DNA of 64,000 bases from the NCBI RefSeq assembly GCF_000429325.1, contig NZ_AUBQ01000012.1, positions 62,001 to 126,000 on the forward strand, in the 5' to 3' direction. The first letter of the stretch is position 1, and the number at the start of each line of letters is the position of its first letter. This document shows positions 26,473 through 36,159 of this stretch, one piece after another. A program made the position numbers and the translations under genes. Under the pieces are notes generated by a model. That model searched no databases. It worked only from the letters and a program-made list of their open reading frames with translations, and was not told where the DNA came from. This DNA is from Fundidesulfovibrio putealis DSM 16056 (GTDB lineage Bacteria > Desulfobacterota > Desulfovibrionia > Desulfovibrionales > Desulfovibrionaceae).

Positions 26473-27750
26473 GTGTCCGAGCACGCTCGCCAGGAGTTTT
26501 GGGCCAGCCTGTGCATCAAGCACGCGCCCGGACTCGGTCCCCGCACCGCCAAGCGCCTCCTGGAGCGCTTCGGCAGCGCGGCCAAGGCCGTGGAGCGGGC
26601 CAGGGCATGGCAGGACATGGGCCTCGTCACCAGTCAGCAGCTCCAGTCCTTCCTGGCCGAATCCTGGCGCGCCAGTGCCGAAGAGGAACTGGCCAAGGCC
26701 GAGGACAAGGACATCGCCGTCCTGACCTGGGCCGACCCGCGCTACCCGCAGCGCCTGCGCGAAATCCCCGACCCTCCGGTATTTCTCTACACCGTCGGCG
26801 ACCTGGGCCTGCTGGACAACCCCGGAGTCGGCATGGTCGGCTCCCGCGAGTGTTCGCGCTACGGAATCGAACTGGCCCACCGCATCGCCATGGACCTCTC
26901 GGACACCGGCGTCACGATCATCTCCGGGCTGGCCTACGGCATCGACCGGGAGGCCCACCTGGGCGGCCTCAAGGGACCGGGGAGCTCCATCGCGGTCATG
27001 GGCACCGGACCGGATCTCATCTATCCGGCCTCCAACCGCGACATCTGGCGCGAGCTGGCCGAGAAGGGCCTCATCCTCTCCGAATTTCCGCCCGGCACCA
27101 AGCCGCTCTCCGGCAACTTCCCCCTGCGAAACCGCATCATCAGCGGCCTGTCGCTCGGGGTGCTGGTGGTCGAGGCCACCACCAAATCCGGCAGCCTCAT
27201 CACCGCGCGCCTCGCCATGGAGCAGGGGCGCGAGGTGTTCGCCGTGCCCGGGCCGGTGTCGCTGAAAAGCTACCGGGGCTGCCACGAGATCATCAACAAG
27301 GGCGCAAAGCTGGTCCACGGAGCCGAGGACATCCTCCTGGAGCTCAAACCCCAGCTGGAAGCCTTCCTGGCCCAGGGTCGCGGTCCCAAATCCGCCCCGG
27401 CCCCCCTGCCGGAGTTCGAGCAGGCCCGACTGCTGCCGGACAAACCCGTGGCCAAGGCCCCCCCAAGGCGCGTCGGAGCCGCCACGCCACCTGCGCGCAA
27501 GCCCCGCTCCCCCGTCCCCCCTGTCACCAAGGCGGACAAAAGCCCGGCTTCCGGCCCTCAAGCCCCGGAGCCAACATCCCCCTTCGAGGACAACGTGTCC
27601 GGCCACCTGGCCGCCATGGGCGCGACACACATCGATTCATTATGCCGCATCTTCGGCAAGGACGCCTCGGAAATGAGCCGCACGCTCGTTGTACTTGAGC
27701 TGAAAGGTGTTGTGCGAAGATTGCCCGGCGGATACTATCTGACTGCTTAA
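26473..27750 (+). CDS. dprA: DNA-processing protein DprA
   Basis: 425 residues. N-terminal SAM-like helical part (HAPGLGPRTAKRLLERFGS), Rossmann-fold DprA core with GMVGSRECSRYG (about 115), SGLAYGIDREAH (about 155), GTGPDLIYPASN, and KSGSLITARLA; then a Pro-rich linker and a C-terminal winged helix (AMGATHIDSLCRIFGKDASEM...LELKGVVRRLPGGYY). DprA protects incoming single strands and loads RecA during transformation. GTG start 4 bases after the upstream stop. The linker before the winged helix is unusually long (about 60 residues). No other competence genes are nearby. Confidence 0.95.
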   Translation: MSEHARQEFWASLCIKHAPGLGPRTAKRLLERFGSAAKAVERARAWQDMGLVTSQQLQSFLAESWRASAEEELAKAEDKDIAVLTWADPRYPQRLREIPDPPVFLYTVGDLGLLDNPGVGMVGSRECSRYGIELAHRIAMDLSDTGVTIISGLAYGIDREAHLGGLKGPGSSIAVMGTGPDLIYPASNRDIWRELAEKGLILSEFPPGTKPLSGNFPLRNRIISGLSLGVLVVEATTKSGSLITARLAMEQGREVFAVPGPVSLKSYRGCHEIINKGAKLVHGAEDILLELKPQLEAFLAQGRGPKSAPAPLPEFEQARLLPDKPVAKAPPRRVGAATPPARKPRSPVPPVTKADKSPASGPQAPEPTSPFEDNVSGHLAAMGATHIDSLCRIFGKDASEMSRTLVVLELKGVVRRLPGGYYLTA

Positions 27751-27773
27751 TCCAGACAAGGAGCCCCAAGGGC

Positions 27774-28100
27774 ATGCAGAAGATACCTCTCAATCTGGCC
27801 AAACCCGGCTTCGTGCTTGCCAAGCCCGTGGCCCGCGCCGACGGCATGGTGGTGGCCCCGCAGGGCGCGGAGCTGACCGAGTCCCTGCTGGACAAATTCG
27901 ACATGATGGGCGTGGAGCACGTAGTGGTGGAAGGCGAGCCGATCCAGACCGACGGCGTGTCCTCCGGCACCAACTACGACACGCGCCTTGAACGCCTGGA
28001 CCACCTCTTCCGCCATCATGCGGAGGACGCCTGGATGAAGCAGGTCAAGGCACTCCTCACCCACTATTTCAAGATGAAGATCGCCTCAAAGGCGGGCTAG
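27774..28100 (+). CDS. Small cytoplasmic protein with HD-GYP-accessory-like N-terminus
   Basis: 108 residues. The N-terminus (IPLNLAKPGFVLAKPVARADGMVVAPQGAELTESLLDKFDMMGVEHVVVEG, quoted in parts by family pattern) follows the 'L..GMvLa.pV....G.vL...G..Lt...i..l...gi..v.V' scheme seen in front of many HD-GYP/HDOD signalling proteins. The C-terminus is helical (HLFRHHAEDAWMKQVKALL). It lies 7 bases before the HDOD gene and probably works with it as a separated accessory domain. No catalytic motif. Confidence 0.75.
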   Translation: MQKIPLNLAKPGFVLAKPVARADGMVVAPQGAELTESLLDKFDMMGVEHVVVEGEPIQTDGVSSGTNYDTRLERLDHLFRHHAEDAWMKQVKALLTHYFKMKIASKAG

Positions 28101-28107
28101 GAGCACC

Positions 28108-28947
28108 ATGAGCGAGGACCTGAAACTCGAACGCAAGGACCAGATCCTGGCCGTAAAGGACCTGCCCACCCTGCCCAAGGTGCTGGACGAGGTCTCGCGC
28201 CTGGTCAAGGACCCCGACTCCTCCACGGAGCAGATGGCCAAGCTCATTGCCATGGACCAGGTGCTCTCCGCCAAGGTCCTCAAGATGGTCAACTCGCCCA
28301 TTTACGGATTCCCCGGGCGCATAAGCTCCATACACCACGCGCTTGTGCTGCTCGGCTTCAACGTGCTGCGAGGCGTCATCGTCTCCACCTCGGTCATGGA
28401 CATCATGAACCAGAACATGGTGGGCCTGTGGGAGCACTCCGTGGGCTGCGCGCTGGCCAGCTCCACCATCGCCCGCCACGTGGGCCTCAAAGACGTGGAG
28501 GACGTGTCCGTGGCCGGGCTGCTGCACGACCTGGGCAAGGTGGTCACCGCCATCCAGCTGCCAGACCTCAAGACCGGGGTGGAAGCCATGGTCAAGGCCA
28601 GGGACATGACCTACCTGGACGCCGAAAAGGCCCTGATGGGCTTCGGGCACGACCGCGTGAATGCCTGGATCGCCGACCACTGGAAGCTGCCCCCCAGCAT
28701 CAAGGAAGGCATGAGCTACCACCACAAGCCGCAGCTGGCGCGGCTGTACCCGGAGGCGGCCTGCTGCGTGCACCTGGGCGACTTTATGGTGCGTGTGTTC
28801 GAGTACGGCTCCGGCGGAGACGACAACGTCCTGTACCTGGAGCCGGACGCCCTCAAGAAGCTCAAGCTCAAGCCCGCCGACCTGGAAACCATCCTGGACC
28901 AGCTCTCCGAGCAGTTCCTGGAAATCGCCGACCTGAGCTTCGTGTAA
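28108..28947 (+). CDS. HDOD-domain signalling protein
   Basis: 279 residues, nearly all HDOD (DLPTLPKVLDEVSRLVKDPDSS..., IAMDQVLSAKVLKMVNSPIYGF, LGFNVLRGVIVST, GLLHDLGKVV, LMGFGHDRVNAWIADHWKLP). HDOD domains are HD-like folds that usually lack metal-dependent phosphodiesterase activity and act in signalling or regulation; here the LLHDLGK and GHDRV motifs are well kept, so weak hydrolase activity is not excluded. RBS AGGAGC. Between the accessory-like gene and a diguanylate-cyclase-type gene 3 bases away. Confidence 0.88.
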   Translation: MSEDLKLERKDQILAVKDLPTLPKVLDEVSRLVKDPDSSTEQMAKLIAMDQVLSAKVLKMVNSPIYGFPGRISSIHHALVLLGFNVLRGVIVSTSVMDIMNQNMVGLWEHSVGCALASSTIARHVGLKDVEDVSVAGLLHDLGKVVTAIQLPDLKTGVEAMVKARDMTYLDAEKALMGFGHDRVNAWIADHWKLPPSIKEGMSYHHKPQLARLYPEAACCVHLGDFMVRVFEYGSGGDDNVLYLEPDALKKLKLKPADLETILDQLSEQFLEIADLSFV

Positions 28948-28950
28948 GCC

Positions 28951-29913
28951 ATGACGCCCCAGGACGCCTGCCGCCTGCCCCGCACTCAGAAGGTCTACCT
29001 GCTCTCAGCGAACACTGAACTCAGGGACACCCTCGTCGGGCTCTGGGACCACAACCATCTGGAGGTCATCCACTTCGACCGGGGGCGCGGAGCCATCGAG
29101 GTGCTCTTCAACGAGCTGCCCGACCTGCTCATCGTGGACCACGACCTGCCGGACATGGCGGGGCTCGACGTGGTGAACCTGGTCAAGAGCGAGAACGTCT
29201 ATCGCCAGCTGCCGGTGATCCTGGCCATCCGCGAGGAGACGCTGCTCTCCAAGGCGGACTGGTGCGGCGCTGAAGTGGACGACCTGATCATCATTCCGTC
29301 CACGCCCGCCCGACTCAAGGCGCGCATCTTCCTGACCATCACCCGCGCCTCGCGCGCCTTCGACGCCAACCCGCTCTCCAAGCTGCCGGGCAACACCTCC
29401 ATCATCCAGCGCATCCAGGAGATGATCGACCGCCAGGAAGACTTCGCCCTGGCCTACGCCGACCTGGACTACTTCAAGAGCTTCAACGACAAGTACGGCT
29501 TCTCGCGCGGGGACGAGGTGCTCATGATGAGCGCGCGCATCATTGTGAACACCATCCGGGGCTTCACCGGGGTGCGCTCCTTCGTTGGGCACGTGGGCGG
29601 CGACGACTTCGTGTTCATCCTGCCGCCCGACAAGGTGGAGCTGGCCTGCCAGCGCATCGTGGAAAACTTCGACTCCATCGTCCCCCACTTCTACGACGAG
29701 GAAGACCGCGCCAAAGGCTACATCCAGTCCACCGACCGCGAAGGCAACATGCGCACCTTCCCGCTCATGGCCATCTCCATCGCCGTGGTGCTGAATATCG
29801 GCGGACGCCTCAAGCACTACGGCGAGGCCTCGCAGATCGCCATGACGCTCAAGAAGAAGGCCAAGGAGAACCCCAAGAGCTCCTATGTCCTCGACCAGCG
29901 CCTCTCCTCCTGA
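28951..29913 (+). CDS. Receiver-like plus GGDEF-domain protein
   Basis: 320 residues. N-terminal response-regulator-like domain (about 13-130) with Asp63 in LLIVDHDLPDMAG at the phospho-acceptor position and a lysine-poor C-terminal strand (LIIIPSTPARLKARI). C-terminal GGDEF domain (about 140-315) with FALAYADLDYFKSFND and active-site loop VGGDDFVFI: the signature reads GGDDF, a variant accepted in active cyclases. Probably makes c-di-GMP. The 3' end overlaps the Xer gene start by 29 bases, so the two are translationally linked. Confidence 0.88.
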   Translation: MTPQDACRLPRTQKVYLLSANTELRDTLVGLWDHNHLEVIHFDRGRGAIEVLFNELPDLLIVDHDLPDMAGLDVVNLVKSENVYRQLPVILAIREETLLSKADWCGAEVDDLIIIPSTPARLKARIFLTITRASRAFDANPLSKLPGNTSIIQRIQEMIDRQEDFALAYADLDYFKSFNDKYGFSRGDEVLMMSARIIVNTIRGFTGVRSFVGHVGGDDFVFILPPDKVELACQRIVENFDSIVPHFYDEEDRAKGYIQSTDREGNMRTFPLMAISIAVVLNIGGRLKHYGEASQIAMTLKKKAKENPKSSYVLDQRLSS

Positions 29914-30853
29914 AGAGCCCCTGCGGCTCCCCGACACCGCACAAGGCTTTCTGGCCTGGCTGGCCGTGGAAAAGGGCTACGCCCAGGCCACCCTTGCGGC
30001 CTACGAGTCGGACCTGCAATACTTCGAGCAACACTTGAAGAGTCGTGGCCGCTCGCTGGCTTCACCGCGCGACATAACCCGCCGCGATATCCAGGGATTT
30101 CTGGCAGAACAGCACCGCGCCAAGCAGGCCAAGACCTCCATGTCGCGCAGGCTGTCCTGTCTGCGCGGCTTCTTCAAGCACCTCATCCGCCGGGGCGTGA
30201 TCGCCAAAAGCCCCACCGACGGGCTCTCCAACCCCAAGCTCTCCAAGCCGCATCCAAAGAGCCTGAACGTTGACCAGGCCTTCGCCCTGCTGGACTCCCC
30301 GGCCAGCCAGCCGGGCGACCCGGAAGCGCTGCGCGACGCGGCCCTGGCCGAACTGCTCTACGGCTCAGGCCTGCGCGTGAGCGAGGCCCTGGGGCTGACG
30401 CTGAACGACGTGGACCTCTCAGCGCGCATCGCGCGCGTGACCGGCAAAGGCAGCAAACAGCGCCTCGCCCCGCTCTCCGACACCGGCGCCGACGCATTGA
30501 AAGCCTATCTGGCCGTGCGACACGCCTTCTCGCCGGAACCCGCCGAGCAGGCCATATTTCTCGGCCAGCGCGGCAAGCCCTTGCAGCGCCGTCAGGCCAA
30601 CCGCATTTTGGAAGCTTTGAGCGCCAAGGCCGGACTGCCCACGGCCATCAGCCCGCACGTGCTGCGACACAGCTTCGCCAGCCACATGCTGCAATCCGGC
30701 GCGGACATGCGGGCCGTGCAGGAGCTGCTCGGGCATTCGCGGCTCTCCACCACGCAGCGCTACACGCACCTGAATCTGGCGCAGCTCACCCAGAGCTACG
30801 ACAAGGCGCACCCGAGGTCGAAGGGCATGGGCGAGAAGAAGGAAGAAGAGTAG
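29885..30853 (+). CDS. Xer-type tyrosine recombinase (XerC/XerD family)
   Basis: 322 residues. N-terminal SAM-like DNA-binding domain (FLAWLAVEKGYAQATLAAYESDL, then LAEQHRAKQAKTSMSRRLSCLRGFFKHL in part), C-terminal catalytic domain with the Arg in YGSGLRVSEALGL, Lys in GKGSKQRL, HVLRHSFASHML, LGHSRLSTTQRYTH (catalytic Tyr in QRYTH). Size and spacing are those of the chromosomal Xer proteins that resolve dimers at dif. Whether XerC or XerD cannot be told here; ftsK, its usual activator, is 5 kb away. Last gene of the CpoB-like operon; start overlaps the GGDEF gene. Confidence 0.9.
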   Translation: MSSTSASPPEEPLRLPDTAQGFLAWLAVEKGYAQATLAAYESDLQYFEQHLKSRGRSLASPRDITRRDIQGFLAEQHRAKQAKTSMSRRLSCLRGFFKHLIRRGVIAKSPTDGLSNPKLSKPHPKSLNVDQAFALLDSPASQPGDPEALRDAALAELLYGSGLRVSEALGLTLNDVDLSARIARVTGKGSKQRLAPLSDTGADALKAYLAVRHAFSPEPAEQAIFLGQRGKPLQRRQANRILEALSAKAGLPTAISPHVLRHSFASHMLQSGADMRAVQELLGHSRLSTTQRYTHLNLAQLTQSYDKAHPRSKGMGEKKEEE

Positions 30854-30859
30854 GAGAGA

Positions 30860-30955
30860 ATATCGGGCTCCGCCCGAACCCGCCAGGGCTCTGCCCTGGC
30901 CCCGGCAGGGGAGAAGCCTCCCCTGCACCCGGCTATCAGCTTCGCGTCGTGTGCG
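30860..30955 (-). repeat. REP-like palindromic element, copy R2
   Basis: A chain of short palindromes: TCGGGCTCCGCCCGA (30863-30877), CCAGGGctctgCCCTGG (around 30883-30899), and GCAGGGGAGaagCCTCCCCTGC (30905-30926), ending with CTTCGCG. Inverted relative to R1 and R4, same orientation as R3. Confidence 0.65.
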
Positions 30956-30985
30956 GGAGTACTGTGCCGGGAACCAAGATTTGTT

Positions 30986-31309
30986 TTAGTGCGCTCCGGC
31001 CTTGTCGTGGGCGCGTTCCACGCTTAAGCGCAGGCCAAGCGCCCGCAGGATGGACGTGAGCGTCTTGACCGTCGGGTTCCCCTTGGGCGAAAGCGCCCGG
31101 TACAGATTCTCCCGACGCAGTCCGGCTTTGTCGGCTATTTCCTGCACTCCGTAGGCCTGAGCAAGACGGCGAAGGCCGATGCGAAGCGCAACCTCATCAT
31201 CTTCTTCCAGGGTTGCTTTCAGGTATTCAACCGCCAGTTCCGGGTCATCCCGCAATTCCGCCACGACCGCATCATGGTGGCTGACGCTTGCCTTGGTCGC
31301 GCTATTCAT
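30986..31309 (-). CDS. HigA-type antitoxin (XRE helix-turn-helix)
   Basis: 107 residues. The C-terminal two thirds (LRIGLRRLAQAYGVQEIADKAGLRRENLYRALSPKGNPTVKTLTSILRALGLRL, in parts) is the 'probable addiction module antidote' HTH family. It neutralises the toxin and represses the operon. Starts 4 bases inside the end of the toxin gene (31306-31309 shared), the typical reverse toxin-first order of HigBA. The likely operator is the palindrome at 31641-31660. Confidence 0.9.
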   Translation of the reverse strand: MNSATKASVSHHDAVVAELRDDPELAVEYLKATLEEDDEVALRIGLRRLAQAYGVQEIADKAGLRRENLYRALSPKGNPTVKTLTSILRALGLRLSVERAHDKAGAH

Positions 31310-31632
31310 TTCGAACGCTCCTTGAAATCCATCAGGTACTCGATGGCCTTCGCGATGTCTGTCTGTTGCGTGCTTTTGTCACCGGCACAGAGCAACAGGA
31401 CGATCTCCTTGCCCAGTATTCCGTAGTAGACCCTGTAGCCTGGGCCGAGATCAATCACCAATTCACAGACACCTTCCCGGCACGGCTTGCAGGCTCCGAA
31501 GTTCCCGGCTTCCAGGCGCTCGATTCGTTTCAAGATCGCAGCCTTGGCCCTCACATCCTTCAACGCCCTGAACCAGAGACCAAATGGCTCCTTGCCGTCT
31601 GCCATGGTGTAACGTCGCGCCGTGAACCTCAT
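31306..31632 (-). CDS. HigB-type toxin (RelE superfamily, phage Gp49-like)
   Basis: 108 residues with the RelE/HigB fold pattern: WFRALKDVRAKAAILKRIERLEAGNFG..., ELVIDLGPGYRVYYGILGKEIVLLLCAGDKSTQQTDIAKA (in parts). Toxins of this family cleave mRNA at the ribosome. ATG at 31632 taken as start; an internal ATG at 31605 would remove nine residues. A sigma-70-like promoter whose spacer is the palindromic operator lies so close (-10 ending at about 31638) that the transcript would have almost no leader. Followed by the antitoxin with a 4-base overlap. Confidence 0.9.
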   Translation of the reverse strand: MRFTARRYTMADGKEPFGLWFRALKDVRAKAAILKRIERLEAGNFGACKPCREGVCELVIDLGPGYRVYYGILGKEIVLLLCAGDKSTQQTDIAKAIEYLMDFKERSK

Positions 31633-31637
31633 GAAAC

Positions 31638-31666
31638 ATGATGTATCGTAAACGATACATGGTCAA
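31638..31666 (-). promoter_or_regulatory. Promoter and palindromic operator of the toxin-antitoxin operon
   Basis: On the minus strand TTGACC (31661-31666), 17-base spacer, CATCAT (31638-31643). Within it lies a perfect 9-bp inverted repeat atgtatcgt-aa-acgatacat (31641-31660). Binding by the antitoxin there would block the polymerase. Boxes are by inspection only. Confidence 0.6.
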
Positions 31667-31699
31667 GTTATTTCCAGACAGACGGGGAGTTGGATAGAA

Positions 31700-31816
31700 T
31701 CTCGGGCTCCGCCCGAACCCGCCAGGGGCTCTGCCCCTAAACCCCGGCGGGCTCTGCCCTGCACCCGCTGGGGGAGTGCCTCCCCCAGACCCGGCGATTC
31801 GCTTCGCGCCGTGAGC
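31700..31816 (-). repeat. REP-like palindromic element, copy R3
   Basis: TCGGGCTCCGCCCGA, CAGGGGctctgCCCCT, GGCGGGctctgCCCTGC, CTGGGGGAGtgCCTCCCCCAG, closing with GATTCGCTTCGCG. Same family and orientation as R2. Confidence 0.65.
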
Positions 31817-32108
31817 GGCAATTGGAGCTTGGAGCGGGGTCAGGCTGCTGTCTCGTCCGTGCCCTGGCGGGCGGGCTAGAACCGATTTGAAAACGATTCG
31901 TCGCCCGCCAGCCAGAACCCGACCGGGACAGCACCCCGCCCCCGCCGAAGGGACGTTCTACCGCACCCAAAAAACGTTCTGCCATAATGAAAGTACGCCC
32001 TGCCACGACGACACACCTGTCAGGCCGAAGAAGCTTGTGGTCGGACGGGATCATTCAATGCTGTGCATCCCGGTTACCAAGCACTATCCAAAACGGTGAC
32101 TTTAAAAA
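31817..32108. other. Intergenic region without recognised gene
   Basis: About 290 bases between REP copy R3 and the pgm terminator. Contains a short inverted repeat (GGCGGGCGGGCTAG...GCCCGCCAGCC around 31868-31913) and several repeats of a CGTTCTxCC theme (31950-31985). No frame has a convincing protein. Confidence 0.4.
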
Positions 32109-32150
32109 AAGAAGCCCGGAAGCGCGGCTTTGCGCGCTTCCGGGCTTCTT
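32109..32150 (-). terminator. Strong terminator of the ftsK-pgm operon
   Basis: 18-bp stem aagaagcccggaagcgcg / cgcgcttccgggcttctt with a 6-base loop; on the minus strand it is followed by a run of T (plus-strand AAAAAAA at 32104-32110). Lies about 120 bases after the pgm stop. The core matches the hairpin at 928-960. Confidence 0.9.
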
Positions 32151-32173
32151 GCAAGATATCTGAATTGTAACGG

Positions 32174-32270
32174 TGCGTTACGCGAAGCTAATGCAGGGTC
32201 CAGGGGGATCATCCCCCTGGCGGGTGCAGGGCGGAGCCCGCCGGGGTTTGGGGCAGCGCCCCAACTCTCC
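32174..32270 (+). repeat. REP-like palindromic element, copy R4
   Basis: GTTACGCGAAGC, CCAGGGGGatcatCCCCCTGG, GCGGGtgcagggcggaGCCCGC, TTTGGGGCAGCGCCCCAA. Same orientation as R1; both sit between a CCGGAAGCGC-type terminator and the 3' end of a minus-strand gene. Confidence 0.7.
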
Positions 32271-32271
32271 C

Positions 32272-33921
<1,650 letters not shown>

Positions 33922-33933
33922 GGAGCTTGCTCC

Positions 33934-34407
33934 TTATTGATGTTTGTAGTCGGCGGGGGCGTGAAACTTGCCGAGGAGAGACGCGAACTCCGTCACGAAG
34001 GTCTTGTAGTCCTCGTAAGTCATGTCTGTTTTCAGGCCAATGGCTTCTGAGGAGAAGCACTGCGAGTCCGAGAAGCAGCACACGTCGAACTCGATGTCCA
34101 CGTAGACGGTGTTGGGCTTCTCGAAATAGCGGTTGAACATGATGTTGCCGTCCGGGTCTATCATGTCGATGCGGGCCGTGCCGAATCCCGTTACGAGCGA
34201 CTCCAGGCCATCCATGGTGTATTTTACCGCGTCCGCATAGAGGTTCATGCGGGCGATCGAATAATCATCCGTGACGTGCAGGGCCGGGTTGAAGACGGGC
34301 TTGCCGTCTATGGTGGCGATCAGCTCGATGGAATAGCCGTAATCGGTGGCTTCCAGATCGAGTTCGATGCCCAGCACGCTGGAATTGACCTTCAAGGTGC
34401 ACTTCAT
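33934..34407 (-). CDS. Conserved-looking hypothetical protein
   Basis: 157 residues, acidic, cytoplasmic by appearance (no leader or membrane span). Beta-rich first half (LKVNSSVLGIELDLEATDYGYSIEL in parts) and a region with three cysteines (DVCCFSDSQCFSSEAIG). I recognise no family. RBS AAGGAAG 6 bases before ATG 34407. It sits 31 bases after lolA and 12 bases before pgm, so expressed with them; context gives no clear role. Confidence 0.7.
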   Translation of the reverse strand: MKCTLKVNSSVLGIELDLEATDYGYSIELIATIDGKPVFNPALHVTDDYSIARMNLYADAVKYTMDGLESLVTGFGTARIDMIDPDGNIMFNRYFEKPNTVYVDIEFDVCCFSDSQCFSSEAIGLKTDMTYEDYKTFVTEFASLLGKFHAPADYKHQ

Positions 34408-34438
34408 CTGGTTCTTCCTTGTTTAATTCGTCGCGGCG

Positions 34439-35119
34439 CTACGGCTTGGGTTTGGCGGGAACGCCCGTATTGTCGAAGATGCCGTAGTCTTTGGGCGGCG
34501 TGTATTGGAACTGCTCCCTGGAGACGGCGGGGTTCATCTTCACGTTGTTTAAGCTCACGTCGTTTATGTTGCCGTAGAAGTCTTCTATGGCGATGCGCGA
34601 GAGCATGTTGGTCTTCAGGTCCACCCAGGCGTAGGCCAGCACCAGGCTCGGTTCGGCCTCGCGCGGCACCAGCCGCAGCTTGGCCTGGCCTTCGGGGGCG
34701 TCCTTCTCCTGCTCCACATGGAAGTCCTCGCGCAGGTTGCCCTTGCCGGAGAGGAAACGCAGCATGGTCTTGGAGCCGAGCACCTCCTCCACGGAGTAGC
34801 GGTAGGCGGCTTTTTCTTCGGGGAAAGCGTTCCACACGGCGTCCTTGCCCACCACCAGGAGTTCCTTCTCGGGCTTCTCGGTCTCCCAGCGGATGAGCGC
34901 GGGCTGGGCGAATACCAGCCGCCCGCTGCGAGTGTCTTTCTCCTTGCTGGCGGCGTTGTCCAGCACCTGGACGAAGTCCGCCGAGAAGGAGGTCAGGGCC
35001 TGGTACTGCTTCTGGACCTTGTCCGCCAGGGCGGCAACGTCCTGGGCGGCCGCCGCGAAGGCGTTGCCCGACGTGGCCAGGGTCAGGGCGGCCAGGATTG
35101 CGATAGTGCGAAGAATCAT
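34439..35119 (-). CDS. lolA: Outer-membrane lipoprotein carrier LolA
   Basis: 226 residues with a signal peptide (about 1-23) and the LolA half-barrel pattern: LADKVQKQYQALTSFSADFVQ, SGRLVFAQPALIRWE, KDAVWNAFPEEKAAYRY, RLVPREAEPSLVLAYAWVDL in parts, FYGNINDVSLNNVKMNP. LolA ferries lipoproteins from LolCDE through the periplasm. ftsK-lolA adjacency is conserved in many proteobacteria, here with one extra gene between. RBS GAGAGG. Confidence 0.92.
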   Translation of the reverse strand: MILRTIAILAALTLATSGNAFAAAAQDVAALADKVQKQYQALTSFSADFVQVLDNAASKEKDTRSGRLVFAQPALIRWETEKPEKELLVVGKDAVWNAFPEEKAAYRYSVEEVLGSKTMLRFLSGKGNLREDFHVEQEKDAPEGQAKLRLVPREAEPSLVLAYAWVDLKTNMLSRIAIEDFYGNINDVSLNNVKMNPAVSREQFQYTPPKDYGIFDNTGVPAKPKP

Positions 35120-35142
35120 GAAAACCTCTCAGCTCCGATGCC

Positions 35143-36153
35143 TTAGCCCAGGGACAAGATGGCGTCGAACACGGCCTGCGCGTCGAAAACCACGCTCATC
35201 TCCTGGGTGAGTTTGTATGTTGCCACATGGATGTCGTGCCGGAAAAGGGTTTGCGTGAAATACGGCCCGAGGGTTCCGGGCGTCACCAGGAACTTCGCGG
35301 CCCGCAGCGTGGAGCGCGACAGCAGGAGCTGCCCCACGCCCGCATACAGGTTTGCGGGCGCGAGACTGGTCTTCACCTGGAAAGCGGCCTGCACGAGGTT
35401 GTCCGGCGTGACCAGCACGATATCGTCGGACGGGGTCGAACCGGCCCGGAAGCGCAACTTGCGCGACTCGATGAAGTTGGCCAGCTGGTCGCGCACGCCG
35501 TCCACCACCAGGGCGTGCAGGCGGGGGGAACCGGCGGGGACGTCCGCACAGGCCGGGTCCGCGCCCGAAGACTTGATTCCGAACTGGATTCGCGGCTGCG
35601 CCCCGGAGTTGAGTCCCATAGCCTCCCACTGGCGCCAATCGTTCACGGCGCTCAGGAAGCGGGCGAAATCAAAGGCCAGGGACGGGCTGGAAACACCCGA
35701 GACGATCACCGCCTCCAGAGGGTCTCCGTCCGGGGCTGTCATGGCATGGGTGGCCAGGTCGTAATCGTGCAGCTCCAGATATCTGGGGAGCCCTGCCCCG
35801 CCTTTGCCGGGGATTCCCGAATGGGCGATGAGCACGTCCTTGCCGAAGCGCAGGAGAAAGCAGTTGGCGCGGCGGTCGAACCCGGAGAGCGCAAAGCTCA
35901 TCTCGCACTCGGGCCGCAGGACGCCTGGGCCGCAGGACGCCGGATCGTGCAGCCCTGCCTGGAGCCAGTGGCGGTTGGCTGTGCGTTTGTGGGCGAACCA
36001 GAAGTGCAAGGGCTCGTTCCAGAACACTTCCTCTTTCTGCGCAGCGGCGCGCCAGCGTAGCGTGGCCGCCACCGGACGGCACTCTTTCTTCAAGTGCTGC
36101 ATGAAGGATTGCGCGCCGTGTTCGATCGCGCCTTCGTCCAGGAGGATCTGCAT
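35143..36153 (-). CDS. Hypothetical protein with possible PD-(D/E)XK-like core
   Basis: 336 residues, no leader, no membrane segment. The C-terminal part contains a strand-turn-strand DDIVLVTPDNLVQAAFQVK followed by SLAPANLYAGVGQLLLSR, which resembles the D-x(n)-(E/Q)xK then helix-QL pattern of PD-(D/E)XK nuclease-like folds (Asp before LVT, QVK as motif III variant). The N-terminal half (HLKKECRPVAATLRWR...) is not recognised. It starts 6 bases after ftsK and precedes lolA, so its presence in a core cell-division/envelope operon is odd. Nuclease assignment is a hypothesis. Confidence 0.6.
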   Translation of the reverse strand: MQILLDEGAIEHGAQSFMQHLKKECRPVAATLRWRAAAQKEEVFWNEPLHFWFAHKRTANRHWLQAGLHDPASCGPGVLRPECEMSFALSGFDRRANCFLLRFGKDVLIAHSGIPGKGGAGLPRYLELHDYDLATHAMTAPDGDPLEAVIVSGVSSPSLAFDFARFLSAVNDWRQWEAMGLNSGAQPRIQFGIKSSGADPACADVPAGSPRLHALVVDGVRDQLANFIESRKLRFRAGSTPSDDIVLVTPDNLVQAAFQVKTSLAPANLYAGVGQLLLSRSTLRAAKFLVTPGTLGPYFTQTLFRHDIHVATYKLTQEMSVVFDAQAVFDAILSLG

Positions 36154-36159
36154 GGCTGG

